From contig NZ_KI543236.1 of the NCBI RefSeq assembly GCF_000496835.1, positions 42,709-106,708 of the forward strand: a stretch of DNA of 64,000 nt, read 5' to 3'. How positions within the stretch are numbered: position 1 is the stretch's first letter; each line of letters opens with the position of its first letter. This DNA comes from Thalassobacillus devorans MSP14 (GTDB lineage Bacteria; Bacillota; Bacilli; Bacillales; Halobacillaceae). The notes under the pieces are model-generated. The model was not told the origin of the DNA and searched no databases. It saw only the letters and a program-made list of their open reading frames with translations. The position numbers and the translations under genes were made by a program. Of the stretch, positions 42,940 to 52,056 are shown in pieces.

Positions 42940-43560
42940 TTACGAATCCAGGACGTTTCCAAGGGTAGGAATGGGATGAAATTTGAAGAGTTCAGCAAAA
43001 TGAATCAAATTATACGTCATTCTTTCAATATTATTCAGTGCTTTACCATCTCTTGATATATCTACCGCTTCCTCTTGGCGGGCATCTATTCTCCCTTCAT
43101 ACGTCGCGTGGGCATGAGGAGGGATAGTAAATCCTATCATAGAGAGCTGGTAGAATATTGACTGGGCAGCAGTGCGGCCTCCGTCCTCTTTAGCGCCAGC
43201 TACTACCACTCCCCCGACTTTATTATAAAAAAGGGATTGCCCCTTTTTGTTTTTTAACTCTTGATAACCTTGAAGACGTTCCAATATTAAACTGGCGATA
43301 CTGCTTTTTTCCCCCATGGAAATAGGGGTTCCGATAATTACAATGTCAGCTTCTTTAATTTTATCGAATATGAACGGCCAATCATCATCGCCGTCTAAAC
43401 GATCAGTTATCCCAAAGGAAATATGAAAATCTCGTAAGTGAATTCGATTGGTATCAATCTGCTCTTTTCGTAATATTTTGGTTGCCTCATGAAGCAGCTG
43501 TTCTGTTTCACTTGCATCTGTTCCTCGTTTTAATGTTGTATTCAAAAGCACAGCTTTCAA
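42940..43560 (-). CDS. Flavodoxin-fold NAD(P)H-dependent FMN reductase
   Basis: A 206-residue flavoprotein, likely reducing FMN or quinone-like substrates. It starts at TTG with a perfect AAAGGAGG. The flavodoxin-like fold is indicated by MKAVLLNTTLKRG (phosphate-loop region), ADIVIIGTPISMGEKSS (FMN loop) and KVGGVVVAGAKEDGGRTAAQSI. The C-terminus is helical. It is monocistronic, divergent from the PRC-barrel gene with a 156-base gap. The substrate is unknown. Confidence 0.8.
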   Translation of the reverse strand: MKAVLLNTTLKRGTDASETEQLLHEATKILRKEQIDTNRIHLRDFHISFGITDRLDGDDDWPFIFDKIKEADIVIIGTPISMGEKSSIASLILERLQGYQELKNKKGQSLFYNKVGGVVVAGAKEDGGRTAAQSIFYQLSMIGFTIPPHAHATYEGRIDARQEEAVDISRDGKALNNIERMTYNLIHFAELFKFHPIPTLGNVLDS

Positions 43561-43649
43561 CTTTTTACCTCCTTTCGTCAGCCTTCCTACTTTGTTTATA
43601 CCTGTTCTTTAAGTCAAATAAACCAAAGCGGATAACTTACCAGCTTCTT

Positions 43650-43675
43650 GTTTTACCTTTTCCTGTTACGGGAAA
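43650..43675 (+). promoter_or_regulatory. Sigma-B-type promoter of the PRC-barrel gene
   Basis: GTTTTA, 14 bases, then GGGAAA, 41 bases before the ATG. Confidence 0.5.
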
Positions 43676-43716
43676 TGACTTGTAAACAGGTAGTCTGACT
43701 AAAGGAGTGATCAAAC

Positions 43717-44505
43717 ATGCTATACCTTGCAAGCACGTTAGAAAACTATAATATCCAGGCTGTGGATGGAGAGCTGGGGAAGGTGAAAGATTTATATTTC
43801 GATGATAATAAATGGACGATTCGCTATTTAGTTGCTGACACAAGAAAGTGGCTGCCAGGAAAAAAAGTGGTAGTTTCTCCATCTGGAGTGGAGATGGTAA
43901 ACACAGAAGAACAAGTCGTTCACGTTAAGGATAAGAAAGAGGATATCCGGGATAATGCAACCCTCGAGGAGAAACAGGAATTTTCCTATGATAAAGAAGT
44001 TGAATTATCGGATACCTTTGGGTGGAAACAATATTGGAGTGGAGAGTTTCTCTGGGGAGGATATCTTACGCCCCTTGATCCTATGGAGGAGCCGGTCAGG
44101 GCCGCTGAACCGGTGAGTACAGAAGAGCCGCCAATCAATGATAACGTCCACGGCAGCAACCATAAGCTGCGAAGTATTGAAAACATAAAAGGTGAGTTTC
44201 AACATGGGATAGTGCATGGGGATAATGGCAAAATCGGTTATATCAAAGATATAATCATTGATGATACGACATGGAAAATAAGATATTTCATCGTTGATAC
44301 CAGTGAGTGGTCAACAAATGAAAGAGTATTGCTCTCACCAGACTGGCTGCAATCTGTAGATTGGGTAGACAATGATTTCTATATCGATTTGAAATTAGAA
44401 ACAATAGAAGACGGTCCGAATTATAAAAAGGAACAGGAAGTCACTCAAGAGCTGGAGGAAGAGGTCTACAGAAAATACCGCAAAGAACCTTATTGGAAGC
44501 AATAA
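43717..44505 (+). CDS. Tandem PRC-barrel domain protein
   Basis: A 262-residue soluble protein with two PRC-barrel domains. The first is at about residues 8-70 (GELGKVKDLYFDDNKWTIRY). The second is at about 155-225 (NGKIGYIKDIIIDDTTWKIR). A ~70-residue acidic, Pro-rich linker joins them. PRC barrels bind proteins or RNA. Tandem PRC proteins are common in stress regulons of bacteria, and a sigma-B-like promoter lies upstream. The specific role is unknown. Confidence 0.85.
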   Translation: MLYLASTLENYNIQAVDGELGKVKDLYFDDNKWTIRYLVADTRKWLPGKKVVVSPSGVEMVNTEEQVVHVKDKKEDIRDNATLEEKQEFSYDKEVELSDTFGWKQYWSGEFLWGGYLTPLDPMEEPVRAAEPVSTEEPPINDNVHGSNHKLRSIENIKGEFQHGIVHGDNGKIGYIKDIIIDDTTWKIRYFIVDTSEWSTNERVLLSPDWLQSVDWVDNDFYIDLKLETIEDGPNYKKEQEVTQELEEEVYRKYRKEPYWKQ

Positions 44506-44518
44506 CCAAATATTCGAA

Positions 44519-44545
44519 GGTCCTGCCATATGGTGGGGCCTTTTT
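44519..44545 (+). terminator. Intrinsic terminator of the PRC-barrel gene
   Basis: GGTCCTGCC/GGTGGGGCC with G-U pairs and an ATAT loop, then T5. The ~280 bases to sigI are AT-rich without a gene. Confidence 0.7.
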
Positions 44546-44766
44546 CTTATTTAATAACTGTCCAGATGCGAAAAGTACTATCTTTTGCAATCATCATTTA
44601 ATAAAATGTAAACAACCTGTGCTAGATACTGATTCTATTATTCGATAAGATAGTCACGTTGAACATTAAAAAAATCATAGGTTCCCTTAATATAGTTAGG
44701 TTATACTTCAGAAATAAGGTTGGTTGAAATATATTTGTAACATAATTGAAAAGTTTTTTAATGGTA

Positions 44767-44796
44767 ACACCCATAAAATGAAAAACTTTCCCGAAA
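44767..44796 (+). promoter_or_regulatory. Candidate sigma-I autoregulatory promoter
   Basis: ACACCC and CGAAA resemble the C-rich -35 and CGAA -10 reported for sigma-I promoters. The 19-base spacing is not verified against known sites. Confidence 0.3.
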
Positions 44797-44823
44797 TTTC
44801 TTAATAGCTGGAGGTGGTAAAGG

Positions 44824-45564
44824 TTGATCAGGAGTCTGTTTTACAAGAAAACTGACACCTCCCTTAATGAGCAAGTGACATTAGCACAAGCGGGAGACGA
44901 AGAAATTCGTAATCACCTTTTGAAGCAATATCAACCTTTTATCGCCAAAAATGTTTCTGAAGTATGTAAACGGTACATTGACCAAAATAGAGATGATGAA
45001 TTCAGTATCGGTTTAATGGCTTTTAACGAAGCAATCGATTCTTTTTCTTCAGCTCGAGGAAGCTCGTTCCTTTCCTTTGCGCGGCTGGTCATCAAGCGTA
45101 AGGTGATCGATTTTATCCGGAACGAACAGCGTCATTTGATGGCTGCATCCCTCGATGAGGATTATGAAAATGATGAACAGATGGAGAACCCATCTGAAAT
45201 CACAGCGGCTAAAGAGCAGTATGAACGTCAGACAGAATCATGGTACAGACGGGAAGAAATCAAGGATTTCCAAATTAAACTGAAGCAGTACAAGCTTTCT
45301 TTCAAGGAACTTACTGATGTGTCTCCCCAGCATCGTGATGCCCGTGAGTCAGCAATACGGGTAGCGAGGCTGATATATGAAGATGAGGCATTGAGAGAAA
45401 AAGTATTGAAAAAAGGCAGACTGCCGATCAAGGATCTCGTCGACCGTGTGGACGTCAGTAAAAAAACGCTGGAACGGAATCGTAAGTTCATTTTAGCCAT
45501 GGTTATCATCTTGAGTGAAGAATATGTGTACCTCAAAGACTATATTAAGGGGGTGGGGTTGTGA
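44824..45564 (+). CDS. sigI: RNA polymerase sigma factor SigI
   Basis: A 246-residue sigma-70-like factor of the SigI group, heat- and envelope-responsive in B. subtilis. It starts at TTG after GGAGGTGG. Region 2 is at about residues 20-95 (SIGLMAFNEAIDSFSSARGSSFLSFARLVIKRKVIDFIRNEQRH, two helices); the C-terminal helix-turn-helix is at about 195-230 (LPIKDLVDRVDVSKKTLERN). It overlaps rsgI by four bases, the standard pairing of the factor with its membrane anti-sigma. Confidence 0.93.
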   Translation: MIRSLFYKKTDTSLNEQVTLAQAGDEEIRNHLLKQYQPFIAKNVSEVCKRYIDQNRDDEFSIGLMAFNEAIDSFSSARGSSFLSFARLVIKRKVIDFIRNEQRHLMAASLDEDYENDEQMENPSEITAAKEQYERQTESWYRREEIKDFQIKLKQYKLSFKELTDVSPQHRDARESAIRVARLIYEDEALREKVLKKGRLPIKDLVDRVDVSKKTLERNRKFILAMVIILSEEYVYLKDYIKGVGL

Positions 45565-46724
45565 GAAAAGGGATTGTCATGGAACACCACCGTGGCTATA
45601 CCATCGTACTTACTGAATTCGGTACCCTTCATAAAGCAAAACCACTGAACGATGTGGAAATTGGAATGGAAACCAGTTTTGAATTACTTCCGGAGAAAAC
45701 TGGCTTAGCGGTGTTTTTCCAGTGGAAAAGGCAGCAGGCTCAATTAAGAATCATTGCCATGGTAACAGCATTACTGATAGCTTTATTCCCGCTTTATTCG
45801 TGGTTTGACAGTAATCAGGCCTATGCTTATGTCAATGTCGATATCAATCCAAGCATTGAAATGAAAATCAATGAGGACCGGGAAGTACTGGATATAACCC
45901 CCCATAATGAAGATGCCAGAGAGCTTCTCGATGACCTATCAGATTGGAAGCATCAAGCTGCAGGCGATGTAATTCTGCAAATTATTGAATTCAGTGAACA
46001 AAAAGGTATGATGAATGATCTTGATAGTGTATTGGTCGGCGTCAGTTATCTGAAAGATGATGCTGCAAGTGATTTTACCGAAGAAATTGAATCGTATGTG
46101 AGTAATCACGCAACAGCTTTGACCGTAGCAGCATTCGTCGTTCCAAATCTGATCAGAGAAAAAGCGAAAAAAAGCAAACAATCTGTTAATCAGTATATGG
46201 CTGAAACATTGTCTGATTCCAGTTCGGCCAGCCCCGGAACACCATCTGACCAAGTACAGCTTGACGGGGAAGACAAGGACGTTATCCAATCTTTTTATAA
46301 CAATGAGCAAGACAACAAACCAGTAGAGACGAAAGAAAACAATAAAACCAAAAATAAAGCTTCTAAAATTGAAAAAGTAACAGATCCAGCACCTCCTGGG
46401 CTGAAAAAACAGAAGGAAATAGAAACTCCTGTTAAGAAGAGAAGTGAACAACCAGGCAAGGGGAAAGGGCTGGATAAAAACTCATCCAATAAAAAAGTAA
46501 GCCCGTCGAAAGGGAATGGTCCTCCGGACAAGGTGAAAGAGAGAATACAGCAAACACCTGGTCATAAAAAGAAGGAGAAGGACTATTCTCCTTCGCGTGC
46601 AGATAAAAATAAAAACGATCATCCTTCTGATAAAACAAATAAGAAAGCCAAAAACAAAGGTCAAAAAAACAAAGATAAAAGCTCCAAAAAGCCGCCCGGG
46701 CAAAAAAAAGAAAATAAAAAATGA
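45561..46724 (+). CDS. rsgI: Anti-sigma-I factor RsgI
   Basis: A 387-residue membrane anti-sigma. The N-terminal RsgI domain (about 1-55) binds SigI. A membrane segment lies at about 67-85 (MVTALLIALFPLYSWF). An extracellular domain follows with the family stretch YVNVDINPSIEMKINEDREV. The C-terminal ~140 residues are Lys/Pro/Asn-rich low complexity, probably disordered or wall-binding. The start is GTG 45561 after GGGGGTGGGG. It ends at a clear terminator. Confidence 0.93.
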   Translation: MRKGIVMEHHRGYTIVLTEFGTLHKAKPLNDVEIGMETSFELLPEKTGLAVFFQWKRQQAQLRIIAMVTALLIALFPLYSWFDSNQAYAYVNVDINPSIEMKINEDREVLDITPHNEDARELLDDLSDWKHQAAGDVILQIIEFSEQKGMMNDLDSVLVGVSYLKDDAASDFTEEIESYVSNHATALTVAAFVVPNLIREKAKKSKQSVNQYMAETLSDSSSASPGTPSDQVQLDGEDKDVIQSFYNNEQDNKPVETKENNKTKNKASKIEKVTDPAPPGLKKQKEIETPVKKRSEQPGKGKGLDKNSSNKKVSPSKGNGPPDKVKERIQQTPGHKKKEKDYSPSRADKNKNDHPSDKTNKKAKNKGQKNKDKSSKKPPGQKKENKK

Positions 46725-46730
46725 GTTATC

Positions 46731-46764
46731 AGCCGTGAGCGCTCTTCGAGTCTCACGGTTTTTT
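46731..46764 (+). terminator. Intrinsic terminator of sigI-rsgI
   Basis: CCGTGAG/CTCACGG, then T6. Confidence 0.8.
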
Positions 46765-46886
46765 GCATGTATAGCAGGCTTTCAGAATAAATATTATATA
46801 GGACAAGCAAATACATATATCTATTTTTCTTGGAAAATAGTATACTTACGTACTGAAATCTTTTTTTGTAAAATCTAGCATTTTTC

Positions 46887-46912
46887 TGAAACTTTCAGCA
46901 GGTGAGTCCGTA
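46887..46912 (+). promoter_or_regulatory. ECF (sigma-W-type) promoter of the ABC-2 exporter operon
   Basis: TGAAAC, exactly 16 bases, then CGTA: both sigma-W/X core elements are perfect and correctly spaced, 44 bases before the first start codon. Confidence 0.65.
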
Positions 46913-46956
46913 AGACTATAGTGACAAAAATTATGAACGGAATCAGGGGGAGAACG

Positions 46957-48588
46957 ATGAAGGATAACCAAAGAAAAAATGGTGAAGGTAAGGGGAAGGG
47001 CGCTATGAAAAGCTGGGTGTTTATTGTTTTAACGGTAATAATCGTAGCTGGTATCGGTGCGACAGCTTTCGGGATGCTGAAGGACAAAGACCCGATGACA
47101 CGTTATTTGACAGCTGAGCAGAATACATTAGAAAAACAGATGACTTTCCTGGAGAGCCAATCCGAACAGATGGAACAATTGGAAGAGAAGATGATGGAGA
47201 AGGCCTTCCGTAGTAACTCGACCATAACTGCTGATTTTAACCTCGAAGATGGTGCGCAATCGCTGGGTGCCATGCTTCCGATGATCAAAGGAATGGTCTC
47301 CTCCTCGAAAATCGAGACAGAGCAGAGGATGGATCCTGGCACAAAGGAAACGTTCCTGGCCTTTGATCTGTTATTACAGGGACAAAGTCTGGGAAATGCA
47401 GAATTTTATCAAAATGAAACTGATGCCGCGTTAAAAGTACCGTTTCTATATGAAAGCTATTTCACGTTGCCTAATGATCAATTTGGTGAATTTCTACGGA
47501 AATACGGGGAAGAAGCTGCTGGTATGGAAGTACTGCCAAATCTGGCTGACTACCAGTCTGCAACACTGACACGGGATGAAATGGATGAAATTGCAAAAGA
47601 TTATGTAACTGCTTTAATTAAAGAGTTAGATAAAGAACAGTTCAAGATGGAAAATGGTATAGCTTATGAAGACGGTAAGTTTGATAAGATAACACTTACC
47701 CTGTCGGAAGACGAAACGAAAGAAATCTTAAAAGTCATGCTTGATAAATTGAAGAATGATGATCGTATCTGGGATATAGTAGAGGCACAGATGAACATGA
47801 ATATGGCTGCTGGCAATGTTGAAGATGGCAAAGCTTCAGTCGAGGAATTGAAAAAAGAAGTTGAAAACTTAAAGCTCCCTGATGGATTCAAGCTGGAAGC
47901 TTATATTGATGGAGATGTGGTCGTTTATCGGGATGTCAATTTCACAGTCGGTCATGCAGAAGCAGCTGAGACAGCAGCAGTTGCTATCCATACCAGTTAC
48001 TCCGAGGAAAATGATGATACGTACACTTCTACCATGGAAATGAATTTTGTACCTGCTACGGAAGAAGATACTGTGACGTTCACATTGAAGGAAAAAGGAA
48101 ATAAAAGTGGGGAAGAACTTCAATTCGATCACACTATTTCTCTTACTATGAAAGAAGCAGGAGGACCTTCAACGATCGGAGCCGATCTTTCTTCTGTGAT
48201 AAAGGATAATACAACAGAGATGACGTTCGATGTCAGGATGGAAGGGGCAATGTTCGCAGGTGGCCCTGTTCCTGAATTAGGTGGTTATTTCAATACAGAG
48301 ACAGAAGTAGATGGGTCTGCAGCGAATCAAAAGATGGATCTGGGCATCGACTTCGCTATGCAGGATCCAATGATGGGACCGGTAAGTGGGAGGGTGGAAT
48401 TCCATATCGATACAGATACTGCATTCACAGATGACCTGCAATTTCCTTCTCTTGATGATAGCGAAACAGTGAATGTCATGGAAACTTCCCCACAGGAAAT
48501 GGAGGAAATAATGAGGGAAGTCCAAATGAATCTTCAGAGCTATTATCAAAATATGTTTGGAAGCTTTGGAGGACTGGGAGCCTTTTAA
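46957..48588 (+). CDS. Membrane-anchored extracellular protein of unknown function
   Basis: A 543-residue protein starting at ATG 46957 after AGGGGGAG. A basic N-terminus precedes one membrane segment (about residues 17-38), then ~500 residues outside the cell. The extracellular part opens with a Gln/Glu/Met-rich coiled-coil-like stretch (TLEKQMTFLESQSEQMEQLE), then alternates beta-rich repeats (e.g. TMEMNFVPATEEDTVTFTLK, SLTMKEAGGPSTIGADLSSV) suggesting a lipoprotein-like beta fold. It is poor in Cys. First gene of an ECF-driven operon with an ABC-2 exporter. No family is recognised with confidence. Confidence 0.7.
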   Translation: MKDNQRKNGEGKGKGAMKSWVFIVLTVIIVAGIGATAFGMLKDKDPMTRYLTAEQNTLEKQMTFLESQSEQMEQLEEKMMEKAFRSNSTITADFNLEDGAQSLGAMLPMIKGMVSSSKIETEQRMDPGTKETFLAFDLLLQGQSLGNAEFYQNETDAALKVPFLYESYFTLPNDQFGEFLRKYGEEAAGMEVLPNLADYQSATLTRDEMDEIAKDYVTALIKELDKEQFKMENGIAYEDGKFDKITLTLSEDETKEILKVMLDKLKNDDRIWDIVEAQMNMNMAAGNVEDGKASVEELKKEVENLKLPDGFKLEAYIDGDVVVYRDVNFTVGHAEAAETAAVAIHTSYSEENDDTYTSTMEMNFVPATEEDTVTFTLKEKGNKSGEELQFDHTISLTMKEAGGPSTIGADLSSVIKDNTTEMTFDVRMEGAMFAGGPVPELGGYFNTETEVDGSAANQKMDLGIDFAMQDPMMGPVSGRVEFHIDTDTAFTDDLQFPSLDDSETVNVMETSPQEMEEIMREVQMNLQSYYQNMFGSFGGLGAF

Positions 48589-48635
48589 AATTGTACCGTA
48601 TTGGCAGGTTATAGGAAAAGATAGGAGGATCGGTC

Positions 48636-49829
48636 GTGCAAAGCATCTCGCTGCTATTACTGGAAATTAGAGCGGCTGTCAGACGGCCGTTCCTCCTTAT
48701 TGTTTGTTTAATTGGCCCCTTTTTATTGCTTGGTTTCCTTGGCTATGCCATGAGTGGATTCGTGGAAGATAATAATAAAAATATTGTTGTCCTGATCGTC
48801 GACCAGGATCAGACTTTTGAAACGAAGTCATTGATCAATCAGCTGCAAGATGATGAAACACTGGCACAACAGCTTGAGTTTGAAAAAGCAGACAGGAATG
48901 AAGCTGAGCAGGGGGTGGAATCCGGAAAAGGAACAGCTGCTGTCATCATTCCAGCAGAGTTCACCGCGGATTTGCGAAACGGAACCAATACCCCAATCGA
49001 AGTATGGCTGAATGACCAGCAGCCGCTGGAATCAGGCGTCCTAAGGTTATTACTGGACAGTGCAGCGAGCTACATATCTGCCGCGCAAAGTGGAGTAAAC
49101 GCAGTATATGATTCTGTTATCGAGCCTATGGAGCATTCTGGAGAGCGCCAGCGGTTATTACAGCAGGTGATCGTTACATTCACTCTGGAGGCACTTGATA
49201 GAAATGATTTATTCAAGACGGATACTGTGGAACGTGGAGCTTACATTGGCTGGGAAAAGCATGGGATCCTGGCTATTTGGATGCTCGGTTCGTGGCTGGG
49301 TTTAAGTTTGTTCATCGCTGCCAGGCAGTCGATTTTACATGGAGGTGTCCGTGATCGTCTCCGCAGCATGAATCTGGGAAGAAGTCACATCCATATTACA
49401 CAGATTGCCTTGTACACGCTTTTCTTGTTTATTGCCAACGAAATTTTCTTTTTAGCATATGGTATGTATGAACCGGAGACTTATCAAGATGAAGGATTTC
49501 ATTTGCTGCTGCTGGCCCATGCATTTCTTCAAGCTGCATTGGCAGCCTTTTTCCTTTCCTTATACAACAGAAAAGGACATGCGTCGTTATGGTACGTGTT
49601 AGTGTCGCTCCCGTTCCTGCTGGCAAGCGGTATTTTAATTCCTGTCAGCTACCTCCCTCAGTGGCTTAGCGACATTTCTGTGGTCTTACCCTGGACCCAT
49701 ATTTATCAAGGATGGCAGCAGCCATCCTTAGGCTTTCTGTTAGTTCCGGCTGGCTGCGGTCTGGCGTTGGCGCTAGCAGGCGAATTAATCAATCGGAAGG
49801 TGGAGAAACATCATGGTTACACAGCTTAG
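48636..49829 (+). CDS. ABC-2 type transporter permease 1
   Basis: A 397-residue permease starting at GTG after AGGAGG. The topology is that of the ABC2_membrane_3/LnrMN kind: one N-terminal membrane segment (about 17-37), a ~170-residue extracellular domain (VLIVDQDQTFETKS onward), then five C-terminal segments (about 210-390) including LPFLLASGILIPVSYLP. It overlaps the second permease by 17 bases. It is paired with it and the ATPase to form one exporter, whose substrate is unknown. Confidence 0.85.
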   Translation: MQSISLLLLEIRAAVRRPFLLIVCLIGPFLLLGFLGYAMSGFVEDNNKNIVVLIVDQDQTFETKSLINQLQDDETLAQQLEFEKADRNEAEQGVESGKGTAAVIIPAEFTADLRNGTNTPIEVWLNDQQPLESGVLRLLLDSAASYISAAQSGVNAVYDSVIEPMEHSGERQRLLQQVIVTFTLEALDRNDLFKTDTVERGAYIGWEKHGILAIWMLGSWLGLSLFIAARQSILHGGVRDRLRSMNLGRSHIHITQIALYTLFLFIANEIFFLAYGMYEPETYQDEGFHLLLLAHAFLQAALAAFFLSLYNRKGHASLWYVLVSLPFLLASGILIPVSYLPQWLSDISVVLPWTHIYQGWQQPSLGFLLVPAGCGLALALAGELINRKVEKHHGYTA

Positions 49830-50871
49830 ACTGCAATTCATCCGGATGCTGCTAAGCTGGAAAAGCCTGCTGTTTCTATTTTTATTCCCCTTGGTGATAA
49901 TAATGGGACTTTATCCTTTTCTCTCTGTCGCTGTATCGGGGTCACAGGTTCCTATCGCATGGGTCGATGACGATAACTCTGAATTTTCGCAACTTGTCTA
50001 TCATCGACTACAGGAAAATGACCGTCTTCATATAAAGACTCTTAACAAGGAAGAAGCCAGACAGCAAGTACAAACAGGGGAAGTAGAAGCTGCGTTCCTT
50101 ATCAAAGCTGGTTTTGAGGAACAGCTAAAAACTGGAGAAACAGATGAAATCATCAGCTGGATCCGGTCAAACTCATCAACGCTTGATGCTTTTGCCAAAG
50201 AAAAAATTGCCTCAGAAGCGGTAAGGCTGTTACTCAATAGTAAAGCTGCCCAATTTGTTGCTGCCCGGCAAGGGAATGAATCCTGGGAAAAAACGTATAA
50301 GCTGGCAGATAGTCACTGGATGCCTGCCCCGCTTTTCCAAATGGAATTCAAGTGGAAAATGGGAGTAAATACAGAGGGTGATGCTGCCCTGCCATTATCT
50401 CTGCAAGGGGTGATTTCCTTTTTGCTTGTATATGTAATGGGGATGGCTGCTTACTTCTATAACCAATGGTTCAAAGATAAAAGATCGGGTGTATTGGAAC
50501 GGATAAAATTGAGCACCGGTCACGTATATTATTATTATGGAGCCGCATTCCTGATCCAGCTCGTTCTATTGATTAGTGTCACTTGTTTTGTATTCGGGCT
50601 GTTAGTTCGTGTTTTTCAAGTTGAATGGGGAATTCTTACTCCGTGGATGCTGCAATTCACAGTCATCCTGACCCTGGTTCATGCAATTTTGTTTCTCATG
50701 GTCCTGATACTGAGAAGCCCGCAGGTATATTTTAGTATCAGTGCGGGTATTATTCTTGCCTCGTTTCTCTTGGGGGGAATTCCTCTAGAAACCCTTGATG
50801 GTTTAAGGGTTGGCGCATGGCTTCCGCACGGCTGGTTGTTCAATCAAAATTGGATGGAGGGATTCATGTGA
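49813..50871 (+). CDS. ABC-2 type transporter permease 2
   Basis: A 352-residue permease with the same plan as the preceding gene: N-terminal segment (about 18-37), an extracellular domain with PIAWVDDDNSEFSQLVYHRL, and five C-terminal segments ending near the end of the protein, which is slightly shorter. The two probably form a heterodimeric channel. Its stop codon overlaps the ATPase start by four bases. Nothing indicates truncation. Confidence 0.85.
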   Translation: MVTQLRLQFIRMLLSWKSLLFLFLFPLVIIMGLYPFLSVAVSGSQVPIAWVDDDNSEFSQLVYHRLQENDRLHIKTLNKEEARQQVQTGEVEAAFLIKAGFEEQLKTGETDEIISWIRSNSSTLDAFAKEKIASEAVRLLLNSKAAQFVAARQGNESWEKTYKLADSHWMPAPLFQMEFKWKMGVNTEGDAALPLSLQGVISFLLVYVMGMAAYFYNQWFKDKRSGVLERIKLSTGHVYYYYGAAFLIQLVLLISVTCFVFGLLVRVFQVEWGILTPWMLQFTVILTLVHAILFLMVLILRSPQVYFSISAGIILASFLLGGIPLETLDGLRVGAWLPHGWLFNQNWMEGFM

Positions 50872-51599
50872 TTCGCACAGAACAACTAAAGAAACGATAT
50901 AAACAGAAGCAGATTCTTCATGACCTTTCATTGGATATTAAGGCAGGGGAATCGGTGGGTATTACCGGCCCCAATGGCGCTGGGAAAACCACCTTATTGA
51001 AATTGCTGGCAACGATTGAAAAGCCCACTTGCGGAGCACTGTTTTTTGAAGAAAAACCCTATTCCAGTCAGATTAAAACAATCCGTAAACGTATCGGTTA
51101 TATCCCTCAGGATATCTCTTTGTTCGAAGGATTAAGGGTTAAAGCGCAAATCAATGCCTGGCGTAAACTGAGTGCTCAAACGATCGATGATACCTATATG
51201 AATGAGATGATAAGAATATTACGTTTGAATGAGGTGATGAATCGTCGTTCGGATGATTTATCCGGGGGCTGGAAGAGGAAGCTTCACTTATGCATCGGAT
51301 TGTTGCACAAACCGGAGATCTGCCTGTTGGATGAGCCGACTGCGGGTATTGACATGGCTGCTAAAGTAGAAATTATCGATTGGCTCAAAAAGCTTAATGA
51401 TGCCGGTATGACCTTGGTTTATATCAGTCACGATTGGTATGAGCTGGAGCGGTTGAGTAAACGGCTGGTATTGATGGATAACGGAAGTATCGTTTTTAAT
51501 GGAGAAAAGAGAGAGTTGAAAGATTTGCCAGCAAACGAATTTAGCAGGGAGCTTGCTAATATCATCCATGCCGGCAAGAAAATCGTGGTACATAAATAA
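50868..51599 (+). CDS. ABC transporter ATP-binding protein of the ABC-2 exporter
   Basis: A 243-residue ATPase. The start is GTG 50868, overlapping the permease stop as GTGA and preceded by GGAGGG. Walker A is GPNGAGKTT, the signature is LSGGWKRK, Walker B is ICLLDEPTAGID, and the H-loop is ISHDWYE. The signature deviates from the usual GGQ/GGM. It energises the two adjacent permeases. It is the last gene of the ECF-promoted operon, ending at a terminator that begins in its stop codon. Confidence 0.9.
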   Translation: MIRTEQLKKRYKQKQILHDLSLDIKAGESVGITGPNGAGKTTLLKLLATIEKPTCGALFFEEKPYSSQIKTIRKRIGYIPQDISLFEGLRVKAQINAWRKLSAQTIDDTYMNEMIRILRLNEVMNRRSDDLSGGWKRKLHLCIGLLHKPEICLLDEPTAGIDMAAKVEIIDWLKKLNDAGMTLVYISHDWYELERLSKRLVLMDNGSIVFNGEKRELKDLPANEFSRELANIIHAGKKIVVHK

Positions 51600-51628
51600 G
51601 AGCCTGACCTCGCGCAGGCTCTATTTTT
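51599..51628. terminator. Bidirectional terminator after the exporter operon
   Basis: AGAGCCTG/CAGGCTCT around an eight-base loop, then ATTTTT. It is also downstream of the convergent DUF3892 gene. Confidence 0.8.
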
Positions 51629-51631
51629 CAG

Positions 51632-51856
51632 TTAAAATATTGGTAAATTATCAAGATTGTTCGTCGGGTCACCGTCTGCATCACTCCGTAAATGCTTATC
51701 TCCATCTCTGCCGCGGAAAGTATTGACATGCTCGATTTCTCCGTTATCAGCCATCTGCTGGGCTTGCTTATAATCGACAACCTGGCCGGAAGACAGTTTC
51801 AGTTCAATGATATCTCCGTCACCATTTTTTCTTACTGCCACTACTTGTTCAGCCAT
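51632..51856 (-). CDS. DUF3892 family protein
   Basis: A 74-residue protein starting at ATG 51856, eight bases after AAGGAGG; an ATG at 51877 has no ribosome site. The sequence AVRKNGDGDIIELKLSSGQV followed by acidic DNGEIEHVNTFRGRDGD and a C-terminal TNNLDNLPIF is typical of DUF3892 proteins, small proteins of unknown function found in spore-formers and other Firmicutes. It is monocistronic and convergent with the exporter operon. Confidence 0.8.
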   Translation of the reverse strand: MAEQVVAVRKNGDGDIIELKLSSGQVVDYKQAQQMADNGEIEHVNTFRGRDGDKHLRSDADGDPTNNLDNLPIF

Positions 51857-51956
51857 TAAGATCGCCTCCTTACCCATAGTTTGTACTTTTTTAATAATTT
51901 TATTAGTTTATTGAATTCTATACTTTAAAACGACATCTATTCCAATATAAGCAGCG

Positions 51957-51982
51957 GTTACGATAAACCTGTGAAAGGGTAA
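51957..51982 (+). promoter_or_regulatory. Weak sigma-B-like promoter before yhcX
   Basis: GTTACG, 14 bases, then GGGTAA. The -10 is good, the -35 only half matches. Confidence 0.25.
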
Positions 51983-52056
51983 AACTAGACAAGCGAATAT
52001 TTTTTTCAGTAAGCTATAGGATGACAAAAACCTTTACCAGGAAAGGATAAAATTGC

